64,000 nucleotides of DNA, from contig NW_006763135.1 of assembly GCF_000264905.1 (NCBI RefSeq), forward strand, positions 1,467,179 to 1,531,178. The letters are read 5' to 3'. Under the pieces are notes generated by a model. The model was not told where the DNA came from and searched no databases. It was given only the letters and a program-made list of their open reading frames with translations. Shown piece by piece: positions 18,646 to 31,423 of the stretch (its first letter is position 1; each line of letters starts with the position of its first letter). Position numbers and translations under genes: made by a program. Source of the stretch: Stereum hirsutum FP-91666 SS1 (lineage: Eukaryota; Basidiomycota; Agaricomycetes; Russulales; Stereaceae).

Positions 18646-21600
18646 TCAAGTCGACAACATCCCATCGTCCTCCTCCTCCCCCTCCTCCCCCCCACCCCCA
18701 AATATCTCATCAAAAATCTCCTTCCCCTGCACCTCCAACGCCGGCAACTGCTCCTTAACCACCTCCGGATCGTCCCTACTCTTCTTGATCCTCCTAATCC
18801 GCTCATCATTCCACATCTTCTCCAACGCCTCCGCCAGACTCTTCAGTCCAAACAAAAACCCCCGATCGGGTTCCTCCGGATAATGCGGCGGGAACCTCGC
18901 ATAAATCAATCCCGTCTCCGGGTCGACCTCAGCATGGTACCCCTTCCCGCTCGTCATCTCCTGCACCGCGCGATGGTCGAAATCCGCCGGATAGCGCAGC
19001 CAGTCCCTGCCCGTCGTCATATGCGCAAAGTCGACGATCCGGATATTCACCTCCCCGCGCTTGCGTCTCCGTCCACAGCGCTGTGCGACGGGACCGCCGA
19101 GCAGGTCCTCCGAATGCGACCGCCGGAGCGTAGGCTTGTCCGATTTTTGCTCGGAGGCCGTACGGCGCGCCTGACGTTCGAGGGACTCACCGCGCTTGGT
19201 CCGAGAGGACGGGTGCTCCTGCATTGCGGAGCGGTACGCGTCCTGGACGTCGCCGTCGCCGTCGTAGATGAGGAGGAGACTGCAGCCGTAGAAGCGGAAG
19301 CCCTTCATGCGGTAGATGATGCGTGCGAGGGCGTAGAGCTTGGTGAGGATGACGGGGATGTGGTAGGCCATGAGCCGTTCGCCATTGTGCAGGAAGGACG
19401 CGAGCACGTTTGGGAATTCGTCTGGCTTGACCTCCCGTCCGCGATACTTGTCCTGCATCACATACGACTGGGTCTTCCGATTCCAGACCTAGAGGAAAGA
19501 AAGGAAAGGGATCATGGGTCAGTTTAGTCCACTGGTGTGCGAGAGGAAGCCGAAAGGAGGTAGATGGACGGAAAGAGAAAGAGACTTGCTTGCATCCCGC
19601 ATATTCTCACGCCGAGCGCCCTGCTCGTCGTCTTGTCGCACTTCTTCCTCTGGCTTTTCTTCTTCGCGGGGGTCGCGTCCATGCCGTACTGTCTCGTCCC
19701 CATCTTGAGATCGAGCACACAGGAATGCTTTAGTCGACCGGTCAGGTCCTCCATCAGGATGAAGTGATTCTGGCGCGTGAACGGGTCCGCGCCGTCGTGC
19801 TCGTCCGGCGGATGCGGACGGGAGACGACGGGACCGAGTTTCGTGCGCCGTTCAGGTGAGCCATGTATCGACAAGCCGGCGCCCTTCATGTCCTCCAGAG
19901 ACCGCGACCGACTCTTCCGTCGCCGAACCTTGTCCGTCTCACGAGCCCCGAACCGCTCCGGCGCATCCTCCTCCTCGAAATCAAACACTTCCCCGCCACC
20001 GCCACCTCTCCTCCTCCTCGCCTCCTCCCTCTCCCGTTCAAATTCCAACATCCTCATCTTCTCCGCACTCGCCATATTCTCCTCGCTCTGCACCCTCCTC
20101 AGCGGCTGTCCCAACAAGCCCCCACTCATCGCCGCCTCCTCCGCCTTGATCCTCTCCACCCTGCTCAACTTCTTCTGCCTCCTCCTCCTATGCAGATCTC
20201 CCCCAACTTTCAACACACCCCTCCCGTTCCCATTCCCATCACTGTCCGCCTCCCCGTCCGCCTCCGCATCCGCCACATCCCCCTCGTCCTCCGTCCTGAC
20301 TCCGCCATTCCACCTCCCGCTCCTCCTCCTCCGGAACCTCTTCATGATCGTATTAAACACATGATCCTTCAATTTCGTATTCACCGTCGTCGACCCCAAC
20401 CCCCCGAACCACCCGTTTCCTGTTCCATTCACCAGTGGCGACCCCGGAGCAGTCGGAACTTGAGGGTACGCAAAGTCCGAATGAAACGCCCTCATCGTCG
20501 GCCGTCCGTCCTCGTTCGTGGGCGACGTACTCGCCGTGGAGGACATGGCTAGGTTATTGAAAGTCGACGCACGGCCTGCGGCCAACCAGCGCGAAGGCAC
20601 GTTCGGAGAGTTCGTCGGTGTGGTCGGTAACTCGCGATCTACCGCACGGACTTGAGTCGGCGTCGTGCTCGGATCCCCGAGATGCTGTGACCTAGAGAGC
20701 GGACTCGGACTCGGACTCGAACTTCCACCTCCACCACCACCCTCACCTCCCTGTCCCGCCGCATGACCACTCGAAGGCCCCGCCCGTCTTCCCCCTGGAG
20801 AACCCAACTCAGGACTACTCGCCGCCGCACCTAGGAAAGACCGCCTGAGCGGTCTCAGATGACGTCCATGATGGCTCGTCTGTCCTCCGTTCGTATTCGC
20901 AGAAGACTGCGACATCGCTCTGCTTCGCGACCCACGAAGCATCCACTCCGGAATAATATGCCTATTCCGATCCAGCGCGACTTCCGGGATCTCAGCAGCT
21001 TCTTCCTCCTGCTCGTCGTCCGCACGATCCGTATCGCCTCCACCACCTCCATCTTCGCCCTCACATTCCGCATCAGGTACGGGTGACAGTTCGTTATGTG
21101 CGAGTTGCGAGGGTGCTTTGGTGGTGGTACTGCGTGAATTATGCGCCGCGGCAGAGTCGGAGATGGCTTTGTGTAAGGGCGGACGTGCACGGCTGCGATC
21201 GGGAGGTTTTGAGGATTCGGTCGATTTAGGGGCGCGACGGTAGTTGACGAGCATGACGCCGAGGTAGCGCGGGATGAAGTCGAGGAGGGGAGGTGCTTCG
21301 CGTTCTACGGTTTCGTAGAAGAGGTTTTCGCGCGATACGAGAGGCTGCGAGTGATATGTATATAAGAGTGAGAGTGAGCAACACATTACGAACGGCAGTA
21401 CTACACGATAGTGTTCGTCCATGAATATGAAAAGAAGAAGAAAAATTACCTTGCAGACGGCTCGCTTCGTGAACTTATAGATAGAGGTATGACCTCCGAC
21501 TTGATTCCGAAAGGGCCTGAGCGGGACATGAGGCAGGTGTTCCTGCGAGAACGAAGGAAAGTAATCGTCCTCGACGAGTTCTCTCCCTTCCTCGCCCTCG

Positions 21601-23084
21601 AGCGGAAGATCGCCATCCTTAAAGACATCGTCGCCGAACGCGTGTTCTTCGTCTTCGTCGTGAGTCCAGGTGATCGCCGGGTCGGTCGGTGCGAGCGCTT
21701 GGGCGGGGGATACGGGGAGGGGTGAAGACGCTGAGGTGGTGGACGTGGTGGTCACGGAGGCGGTCTCCCAGTGGGATTCGTCGTCGTCTGTTGTGGACCA
21801 TACGGAGAATGTTGAAGGTTCACGGGTCGAGGCGAGAAGACTGGGATCGACGGTATGCCGTACGGGAGTGGGTGAACGGGAATGCGATTCGCGGGGTGGG
21901 GTTTCATGAGGGGGAGAGAGGATGGTCGGTGGAGCGGGAGTAGGTGAAGGTTCGAGTTGCGCAGATGAAAGGGGTAGGGGAGGAATACTGGGTGAACGCG
22001 ACGGGGACGTAGAGGAGGGAAATGTCTGAGAATGTGAGCTGAGGAAAGGTGTGGTGCTCTGCAAGTTGCGTAGGGAAGGTGTGGCAAAGTTATCTGGCTC
22101 GTCAGCTGTCGGCGACTGAACTTGGACGCCGGGGTCTTCTGACCACTGAGGTCTATCCCGCTGACGTCCACGAGAGTCCTGCTGCTTGATGACATCGTTG
22201 CGCCAGTGAACGAGGTCGTTCATGACGGAATCCCTGACGGACGACATCGTCCTGTCCTTCCTCCTCTGCTGTGGGGAAGACGACTCACGAACATCGTTGT
22301 CGTCCCAGATCTCTCTTGCGCTGCTCGCGCTTTCCCTCGTACGCACCCTCTCGAGTGCATTGGCGCTCTTGTCGCGCCGGATGGCAGCGGCCTCGCGCTC
22401 CCGTTCGGGCCAGTCTGAGCGTTTGACAAACTCGAATTCGGCTTGGCCGACCTGTTCTGGGGCGTGAAGGGAGCCTGCTCTACAGCGAGAAGGGGTTCCG
22501 ACTCTGGGGAGCCCGAGGGGGTCGGCGTCCTCTGTTACGGGTGTGCCTGATACGGACTCTTTGAAGAGCTGGAGGGAGTCTGCGACCTTGCGACCTATGC
22601 CGGCCGGGGGATGCATGGGAGGGTGTGCGGGTGGAGTCGATGAGGAGGATGAGGAGGATGAGAGAGTGGACGATCTGGAAGAACGACGGGATAGAGTACG
22701 AAGTGACTTTCGAGAGTCTTGGATAGGGTCTGTTTGTAATGATTTGGATGAAGAGGGCATGGTCATGGAGCGATGTGTGGACGAGCGAGGGATGCGTTTT
22801 CGAGTGGATAACGAGGGCTGGAGACTGTCATTTCTGAGGTGAAACAAGAGACGATGAGTCAAAGCGAGGATGAATGAAAGGCAAACCACACACCCGTTGG
22901 CACTCGCCCGACGCACAAGAGTGGGTGAGGAGGAGAACTTATGGTCCGAGGGTTCCCAAAGAGGGCCAGAGTGCGAGCCAATGTTGAGCCTGAGAGAAGA
23001 AGAGGGGTGGGAGCTGGAGGAGGAGGGAGGAGGGGAGATGGGGAAGGGGTAGGAGGAGTTGCGAGCATCCTGGAGGGGGGCCAT
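18646..23084 (-). CDS. KCS1: Inositol hexakisphosphate kinase (Kcs1 type)
   Basis: Model: complement(join(18646..19488, 19590..21344, 21450..22833, 22894..23084)), 1390 aa. The IPK domain begins around [16 protein letters not shown], continues [18 protein letters not shown] and [15 protein letters not shown], then has the inositol-phosphate kinase signature [13 protein letters not shown] (Asp at about 1070), [20 protein letters not shown] and the metal-binding VDFAH. The rest, including about 450 N-terminal residues and a long linker splitting the kinase domain, is Ser/Pro/Arg-rich and disordered. Family knowledge: Kcs1 makes 5-diphosphoinositol pentakisphosphate from InsP6, feeding phosphate sensing and vacuole biology. 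The intron at 19489-19589 has a GC donor (CAA|GCAAGT). Introns at 21345-21449 and 22834-22893 are multiples of three with no stop. The start is uncertain: the frame stays open to 23303, and I choose MAPLQD at 23084. The PxxxDxKxG Pro is Ser here. Confidence 0.93.
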
Positions 23085-24660
23085 ATAACGCAGGGGCCGC
23101 TGTGGCACGGCGGACGGTGATGAGGAAAGGAGTTGAGGGTGGGAAGCCGTGGCTATATCGTCGTTCGCCAGTGACGATGACTTGCCCAAAACAAAACGTT
23201 CGTCCTCCTCCCGACCCCCCGCCACCGACGGCCCGGCTATACCCGCCCACCCCGCCCCCCTTTGCAAATATTCTGGGCCACAGCCTTTGTTATCCATTTC
23301 CATCCAATTACCTCTCCATCGCCTCCAGCTCGACTCTCAGCAGTCCACTGAATATTCGAGCACACATATCTTCCCCAGCATCGTACCCGCCCCGGAGTTT
23401 GTCTCAGTGCAGCGTGGCTGTTTGCGTAATGCAAGACACATCGCACGTTCGTCTCCCCCTTTCTCCACTCCCTCTCTCGGCCTTTCCCTTCTTCTCTTCC
23501 TCGTATTTTTGGCCCTTGCAATCCTCCGACGACCACATCATCCCGTCGCCACCTCACTCATTTCTTCATCACCCGTCTATCCCCTTTCCACCTCCTTGCA
23601 GCGAATCACCACTTGCACGTCTCTCTTAGACTCTCCGCGTTCTACATCGCCACACACATTCCTTCATGTCCTCTTCGCAACTCTAACTGCGTCAACAACG
23701 CCCTCGATACCTCCGTCGTCTCCATCTCGGTAGCTTAGCTTCCCTCATCCGTCATATCTTCCTCTCATCGTCCACTCAATCACGCTTCTCTCCGGCGCAA
23801 TCCCGCGGTCCCCTCCAGCCGCCCTTAACTTCACTTCCCACCCACTCATTCCTCTTCTTATCTCGCTGACACGCAATCATGAACGGATCGATAACGCCCT
23901 CTCCTGCGTCTGCCTCATTCTGTCGGCCTGGTTCCCTATTGCGTACCCATCCCGTTCAGAATCAACTCATCTCCGTTCGCTTTCAAGAAAGAATCGACGA
24001 GCCTCTCTACCTAAATAACCTTTGCGCACTCGTCACACCTACCACCCTATAGCTACTCTTGCGAAATGAAACTTCTGCGTAGCATCATACGCCAATGACA
24101 TCTCTCGACTTGTGCTCGTCATTGACCACCATATATACCGCAAACAACCCACAGCCCCGATTCTTCCACACTCATTCTAAGAGCCCAAGTTCATAAAACA
24201 CAACTCCCGCATCTGGCTACTCTATAAGCTTGCCACTCATCCACCTGATCAAAACCGCCGCTCTGTTGATCTGTTGAACGTGCTCCTCCTCACTGGCCGC
24301 ACATACTTACTCTAGATCTCTCGCGCTCTAGTCTGGTCCTACCGACTCAACTCGACACGACTTCAATCTGGCAGATCCCGACCATCGCTGGGCTCCGTCG
24401 GCTTCAAAACACTTCAGTTTTTCCCCACACGCTCTCTGCACAGGATCTCGTTAGGGGGAGGACACGGTTCGCGTTAGAGTTATGTTCGTCCGAAGGCAAG
24501 GCAGTCGAAACTTTAACTGCTATCTGAACGTTACAGCAACTTGGGGTTCTTTTAAGGTTGTGGTATCGTAGTCGTGTGCTTTCCTTTTTCTTTGGCTTTG
24601 GCTTTTGATTTCGGTTTCTTTGCTTTTTCTTTTCTGTGTTATTTTGTTTTTGTTTTTGTT
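23085..24660. other. KCS1 upstream region, pyrimidine-rich
   Basis: Long C/T-rich sequence on the plus strand with short overlapping ORFs. It likely contains the KCS1 promoter and leader (minus). No gene called. Confidence 0.45.
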
Positions 24661-27100
24661 TTGGCATATCGGACATGGAGGATACAGACGCAGCGGCCCA
24701 AGTTGAAGCGATCGTACGCCCATTTTTCTCCTTCTCCCAGCAAGCAAGTCACTCACTTATCTGAATACCCCCTATCAACTGTAGCAGACGCTCGCACGTA
24801 CATACGCTGCCGTATAGGACGCAAACCCCTCGCGAATCCCTCTGAGAAGCTGGAGAAGCCTTGGTGGATGATCAACGTTGACCATCCAGCGTCGAGCGTT
24901 TACCGCATACAGTGCACAACGTTTTGATAAAGTTCCAATTACCAAACCGAAACCCGATCCAGAAGAGGATACTACGATTTGAACCAAGAGTCCAGGTAAA
25001 ACCGATTCTCCCCTCTCTCATCCTCTATCTTCTATCTTCTGACACTACGGCTGTCCTTGTCCTTGTCCTGTCCTATCTTTCTCTCAGCATATTTGTATCT
25101 TGTAGATACGGTGCCTAACGTCCAAGAAGTTCGAGTCGTGCGTTGACTTTACAACGGTCGAAGCGCTGCTGTTCATGTTGCATTACAGCTGCCACCTGTA
25201 TACTCGAGTACGTATGTACACATTGGGGTTGAATGCAATATCAACTCGCTCCCCTCTGGCTCTGGCTCAACGCAGCTGCATAGTCCTAGGGTCGTCGGCA
25301 CCTCTCACCCCTCACCTCAGCTCTCACGTCCAAGCTTAAGTTCTTCTTCTTCTTCGATCTGCGAAAGCCTAATCTCGACCAACAACATCCAAATTCCAAC
25401 TTCCAACATCCAACTTGAACACTGGCATTGACAGATCCCGCGACTTTGTAAAATTTAACCTCATCCTTCTCACCCACACTAGAGACACTGTAAAACGCCA
25501 TGCTCAGGCACTTTACGTATTATGGACCTACCTACACACACATATACGACCAAGTACAGCCAAGTACCTCTAAACATGCACGAAGTCCTTCGCTCGTGGT
25601 ATGTAGGTAAATCATTCTTCTTCCACCTTCTCGATTCTCCTCGATTTCACCGCGCCGCCGGCTTGCTTATTGTGACTGTCTTTTCTGCAGATTTGGTTCG
25701 CACACGGGTTGTGTCGTGTCCGCCGGGATTATTATTATAATGGACCTGCATATAGCGGAAGCGAGAACCCGCCTGGACAGCTTCTCGTCTGGTTCAATCT
25801 CGTTGGTGGTAAGTGCAGAATCTTTCAGCCAGCCAAGGACTGGGACTGGGACGGACTCGACCCTACTAGACCACCACTGCTTCAACGTAGTACTAACTAC
25901 AGGCTAATAGTGCAACGACGGCTTGTCTGTGCGGATCGTTAGCTTGAATGCTTTCACTTCTGGATCCAGCATGCGTCGTTCCGTTCGTCAGACGTCGTTG
26001 GACATATAACGAAGATAGACCAATAAACCGTTCAACTTCCAACCACCAGATATTCTAAACTCCTCACACCTTGGAAAAAAAAGACTAATCGCTTTATGTA
26101 TCTTTAAACCAGGTACCTCTTCCTGATCTCGAACAAGTTTCTCGCCTGCCTCGTTCCGTTCTACTTATCGTCCACTGGCCGTAACCCCTCGTTCGCCTCT
26201 CCAACCTCTCCACCGGCAACCCGCGCGCCACTCTCCCATGGAGGCATGTACTACCAGGAAATACTTCGTGGCATCGACATCAACCAAGTTTCCCCGAAGT
26301 CTCTCCATTGTACCGAAAATCAACAAGGTTCACCCAATTCCAAATCGTGAGTCCTTCTCAGCCAGCAGATCTCCATCCATCCATCCATCCATAGCTCTAT
26401 CTACCATCTATCTCTGGAACCCAATCGCAACTTTGTCCAAAGTCAAGTACTCCTTCTGCGCTGCGCGAACACTAACCACTAACTGCTTCCTCTATAGCTT
26501 CGCGGGCCGGTCCAGGGCCACTTAGTGCGACTTATCCGAGTCGTTCTCGCGTTCTCATGCTGCTTTTAGACTGCTAGGCCTAACCTGGAAGGAAGGAAGC
26601 TTTGTGGAATACAAATTTCTGGTGGATGGGGGTCTTGCTTTGAGTATGTTGGGTGCTAGTGAGTCGCGTGCGATGGTATCAGTGTCCGGGGTCTTGGAGG
26701 AGGATGGGGACGAGGATGGGCGCGGAGGATGTGGATGTGGATGTGGGTAGGTCCATCTTTTATTTGCTCGTGCTTCTGCTGCGCGAATCTGCAGCGCGGC
26801 CGGGAAGATGCACGAGGTCGTGGATGATGTGGGCATGGATGCAGATGTTGCAACTTGCCAGCCTATAATCCATGGCCGGGGATTGCTATCAGGTCCAACG
26901 TTCGCCCAGCAAGCGGGCGGGGAGGCAGGTGGGCAACGTTCTTCTCAGTCTTCCGCTGATGTTGACGTTGTCCTGTTCATAGGGGCTGACCAGCATGTCT
27001 TCATAGATTGCGCATCGTCGAAATTGATAGAGGGATGCTTAAGCTTACTTTCCCTATCTACCTATCTAGCTTACTGATTACTTGGTTTCGTCTTTGTAGG
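24661..27100 (+). other. Probable unresolved multi-exon gene, plus strand
   Basis: Long ORFs are absent, but many ATG-less open segments lie between good splice signals. After a T-rich tract, an ATG at 24675 (MEDTDAAAQVEAI) runs into a GTACGC donor. Open pieces between acceptor and donor include IRCLTSKKFESCVDFTTVEA near 25107-25211, AHGLCRVRRDYYYNGPAYSG near 25694-25750 (two frames open), GMYYQEILRGIDINQVSPKS near 26243-26302, GSFVEYKFLVDGGLALSMLG near 26600-26660 and HEVVDDVGMDADVATCQPII near 26811-26870. The last two join in phase across a GTAGGT...CTGCAG intron. I could not make one continuous model from start to stop, so no CDS is given. Alternative explanations are a spliced long non-coding RNA or a decayed gene. 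Confidence 0.4.
26371..26390. repeat. (ATCC)n short microsatellite
   Basis: Four to five consecutive atcc units within a likely intron of the unresolved 24.7-27.1 kb region. Confidence 0.8.
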
Positions 27101-29570
27101 TTAAACCGATTGAATGAAACTGTAATGCTAAAGACTGAGTATGAGCTTGCCACTATAGTCACTCGGAGGCAAGACTCGACGGATCGCTCGCGCCACTGGC
27201 TTCTAATGAGGTAAGTATCCTGATCCCGAGTTTCGACCACTGCAATCTTGCCGCTGTCTCGACGAGACTGGGCAAATCGAGAGGAACCGCCTGGTTTTAA
27301 TCGAACATGTATCTCCTTTTCCTGGGTTCAGAGGCATCTGCTTACTGCCGTTTGCATAGAAGACTGAACGCACCGTTTTTTTTCGCGCCGGGCGTCTGAT
27401 CTCTACGTGACCGTGACGACGCGGTCCGTCGAGCGCCGACCATCTTTCTTGGGCCACAGTACGACTGCCGTTGTCGAGGCCGGTCAGTTTGTATGCCTAG
27501 TGAGGTAGGGAGCATGAGTTTAAGGACTCAAAAGCATAGAAAAGCTACTGGTTGCGTCGAAACCAATCAGACGAGATTACTTATATCCTTGTGGTTCGAT
27601 ACAGAGGTAAATTTCTACCAAAGTAACTGTGGCACCAATAGATTCAAGCCGACTCGCAACCGACTCGCATACTTACCAAGTCAACACGATGCCCTGAGAT
27701 GCAGCAAATTATATTGTGATTGTCTGCATCTTGTATGACATTCCCCATCCCTCTGAAGTCGACACAGATGGCTCTGTAAATGGGCACGCTCTGAATTCTC
27801 ATCACGGCACCCCCAATCTCGCCACATCACTCGGTGTCCTCGGACGGCGTTGTCACGGTCACAGAGCGCCAGGCACCGCGCGCACAAAAAAAGTGCGCGT
27901 TCAGTCTTCTATGCAAAGGGCAGTATTGGTACGCTTTAGTTCCGTAATCTCGGCACTGCTGTAGGTCCTCTGCAGCTACAGACTTTGCTCATGCTTCAAG
28001 CTATCTTCCTTAGAGCCACCTTCAGCACTACTCTGACCAGAACACTACTCACTCTGCCCTTATCGCCCTCAAAGCCGCCAGTCTAGATTGGCCCGGGAGA
28101 AATCTTCGAATTGTCACCGTTCCATCGCAATCCAACTCGTCTCTTCAACTTCCTTGTATCGTTGTTGACAGCGTCCGTTCTTCTGCAATATACCTCAAAC
28201 CTAAACCTGAAACACTACCAGCTCAGCTCCTGAACTATAGCTATCCGCTGGCAGCCGACGCAGCCCTCGCACGTTCGACCCAGAGCTATACCCATCTGGC
28301 CTCTTCCACCAGATATTAGTGGCCTGATTAATTCAATTCGTTCGACCCACTTTTGTTCGTGTCACTCATCCTCGGTTGCTAATATACGCTCAGATCGGCG
28401 GGTGGACTCGGGGCTGGAATAACCTCTGAATCGCCATGTCTCGGAAAACTGCTCGAAGCGGAGAACGTTCGTCGTGGCGATGGCTACTACCGTGGCTACC
28501 TACCCACTCCTCAGGGGACCGTTCGCTCGCTCGTTTGACTGCTAACTTCTTTGCTCCGTCGTTGAAACTTGATGATCAGTTGCTACGGAAATGCTCTGAC
28601 TCGGAGGGGCAGCATCAAATGCCACGAGCCTCGGACGCCACAAAGTTGCGAGTCTGCAGCACGTTCAACGAGTCGTCCAGATTCATCGCGTACTCACCCA
28701 AATTCCGCGTCGAGGTAGTTGTTCAGGAGCTTATCGTTCTAACTTGGTATTGTGATAGGATGATCCGGCGGGGAATTCGCGCACTCTGCTTATACTCAGG
28801 CTGACGGTGTGAATGGATGCCACAGCGTAGACTTGGTCCTGACAAGCTCTGGGGCCTTTATGGAGGTGGAAAGCAGGAACGTGCGGCGGAGGGTGGTTCA
28901 AGCGCGCAAGTAAGTCGGTTTTGTTTCTGCTCCTGTTCGCAGACGGCTCAATATATTGTTAATGGTCCGTGCGAGAGCCTCCTTGGGAGGCGACAATGTT
29001 GACCCGACTCCAGAGTAGTGCGTGTCTTCCAGTAGAGTGCGCTATGCATCAAGTCAGAATTGAACGTTATTGTGCTGGTATTTTCTGGCTGTGCACATCT
29101 GTGGCGGCTCATGGTTCCAACAGATGACCCATACATACTTATGCACTGGATTATCAGAGCCTAAGCGTCAGAGCTGTTCTGTCACACGCGTTAGAAGATC
29201 ACGATAGCAGCACAATTGAGCATTCGATAAGTTCCGATGACAGTAAAAATTGTGATACATCATCGACAGTTACATAACTCGAAGACGACAACAACAATTT
29301 GAGACAACAACACGACAGAGCGCGTACAAGGACAGCGTCGCGATAGGAAAACAATAAGGAAAGAGCATAAAGAAGAACAAATACAAAGCGAGATATGTGA
29401 GACAGGAATGCATAGTGAGGAAACAGGTGTCGCGGTGAAGAGCGTGGGCAAGCAATACGAGAGCAACCAGAGAATATATGAGGATCCGCGAGTCCTAGGA
29501 TGGCAGAGCGAACAGAGAGTAATCATCTTCATCCAGTGGCCGATGGTTCGTGCTTGAGGAAAGCCCTGAC
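27101..29570. other. Gene-poor stretch, nothing confidently called
   Basis: About 2.5 kb up to the stop of the next minus-strand gene. The longest ORF is 122 codons (28436-28804, plus), and another frame over the same place is also open. Splice-like signals occur, so exons of a larger plus-strand gene cannot be excluded. I see no transposon termini, no tRNA and no recognisable domain. Confidence 0.35.
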
Positions 29571-30857
29571 CTAGTAACGGTAGAGGCGCAGGAACTTCTT
29601 CGACGCATGCTCGGATACGTTGAGGATTTCGTGGAGAAGGAAGGCGCGGTGCGTCTCCTCGATGCGATCCCCTAAGGGAAACGGAATGCTTTCCCCATTC
29701 CAGGTGATGTGGGTCATTGACGTCGCTCCATCCCGAGCTTCTTTGGCGTTGTGGTTGCGCTCATCCTCGCAAAGTTTAAGCAATCGCTGGACAGGTGAGA
29801 TAGGAACGAAGACCCGTCAGCAACGCACGAAACAAGACAAAGGGTGAACTCACCTTTCGTCCAGAGCTAGTCATGTAAACTCTCAAGGTCTGGGCCACCA
29901 AGAGAAAGGCTGTGCACGAATGCTAGAATTCAGACACAAGTAAGCCTCCGGAATGTCGTCGCCTCGAAAAGATAACATCTCATACCTGCCGGACGTCGAA
30001 GAGGGCGTTCAAGCTGCATTCGGGCTTACGATCGAGCCCGCGTTTGAAGGTCACCCTCTTTCCTTCTCGTTGCACGGCAATCGCCCACTGGAATCGACAG
30101 TCGAGGACTCAAGAACAGTGCATCATAAGTCCCAGCCATCGATACAAGGTACAAGAGAATGAGCGTACTTTGTCGTGCTTCAATGCGCGCGGCAGCTTTC
30201 CTAGCGCCGCAGAGGGCGAGGAGACTCCATTCGGTTTGTCTTCGCAACTCATTCTCATCGTCCGTGAGTGGCCGCTCACGCTTGGTTTCGTCGAAAATAC
30301 TTAGTGATCGAGCATAGCGTATGTACCTTTCGGCATCTGGTCGCTCCATGGTCTTTTTCAGACCAATAGCGGAGACCTCGTCCAAAGGAACGGTCGGTAG
30401 GCTTTGCCATTCATTAGGGTAGAGGGACGCCGGTAGCAAGGACGTCGTGCTGGACACTGTGATCGTCTTGGGAATAGGTCGTAGTTGGATTTTCGGCGAG
30501 GCCGGAGAGGCTGGAATAGTGAGGTCTTTGCCAACGATACGCCCATCCGGGTGGTCGGATTGACCTGGAGGTCGCCGAACGGGCCTTGACAACGAGTCGG
30601 AATCATCTCTCTTCTACAGATAAAGATTCTCGTTCATATTTGTGTGGACAGACAAAATCATCGCCGATGAAATACTCACACGCTTGACGCCACGAAGGCC
30701 GGATTGCAAGAACGATGAAGCCTGTGAAAAGTAATGTTGGAATAGAGATCCGGACTGCGGAGAATAACATTGAAAGAGAGATGCGAGAATCCAACAGGGA
30801 GGATATGAGACATTCAGGGTCAGGAGAGTCGTAGTTCGGAAGACTGGATGAGGCCAT
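29571..30857 (-). CDS. Membrane-anchored protein of unknown function
   Basis: Model: complement(join(29571..29786, 29854..29922, 29986..30087, 30146..30606, 30680..30857)), 341 aa, five exons. Near the N-terminus is one probable transmembrane helix (IPTLLFTGFIVLAI) after an acidic stretch; the following ~150 residues include a charged segment (SIFDETKRERPLTDDENELR) and helices (TEWSLLALCGARKAAARIEA). Later exons give LWAIAVQREGKRVTFKRGLD, FLLVAQTLRVYMTSSGRK and a C-terminus with RAFLLHEILNVSEHASKKFL. I do not recognise the family. The first intron's acceptor is ambiguous: 30606 and 30608 both keep the frame with different donors, changing one or two residues. Upstream at 30969-30976 there is a TATATATA element. 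Confidence 0.7.
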
Positions 30858-31423
30858 ATGTACTTACCATGGCTGGAGATTCTTAAATCTAGAAAATGAT
30901 GTATAGATTGATCGATGATGAGGGAGAGAACAGAAAGCAGAGCGAGGGCTTCGGAAGAGACTCGCTCGTATATATACCCAGCGCTGGTCGGACCGGGTTT
31001 ATGTCATAATATGAAAAAAGGACGTACCGTGAGACCTCACGCCACAGGCCACTGTACGACCTCTTGTCTTGATTCAGAAAATTGCCTGTTTTGGTAAGAA
31101 TTGAGAAACACGAGGCCTGCTTCTGGAGCATACTGTCTCCAAGGACTGTAGTGGTTTGTGAGAGATATTATAGGTGACCATAATTCCGACTCAAAACGCT
31201 ATGCATTGAAGACTGGGAGAGTCTCGCAAAGCGAGCGTAGGATTCCGTTAAAGGTGGTGGTCAAAGCCGCGTCCGTTTTGGGAACTGGTGCCTGGCCGGG
31301 ATTATTCCGGCCAAGAGCCAAGAGGGCGCTGACCAAGCATGCTGACCATAAGCTGCAACGACTTGTTCCAGCTTGTTCAGCACCTTCACCAACCAAGTCA
31401 CCCCCACCTACTCTCCACACGAA
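30858..31423. other. Divergent promoter region upstream of ARL1 and the membrane protein
   Basis: 566 bp between divergent start codons (30857 minus, 31424 plus). A TATATATA element at 30969-30976 lies 112 bp before the minus-strand ATG. No separate gene seen. Confidence 0.45.
30969..30976 (-). promoter_or_regulatory. TATA-like element
   Basis: Perfect TATATATA, 112 bp upstream of the minus-strand ATG at 30857, a reasonable TATA position if the leader is about 80 nt. The element is palindromic, so orientation is assigned from context. Confidence 0.4.

Noticed and set aside
17525..18649. Several 80-310 codon ORFs between QCR9 and KCS1
   Set aside because: They consist of GA/TC and A-rich simple sequence read in different frames; no conserved segment.
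19777..20552. Long plus-strand ORFs (195 and 229 codons) opposite KCS1
   Set aside because: They are antisense shadows of the low-complexity Ser/Arg-rich part of KCS1; composition is repetitive Pro/Leu/Ser and no motif is present.
26600..26660. Resemblance of FVEYKFLVDGG to a CBM48/AMPK-beta glycogen-binding motif
   Set aside because: Only about ten residues match, with no Trp/Asn-rich partner segment upstream; too weak to name a domain.
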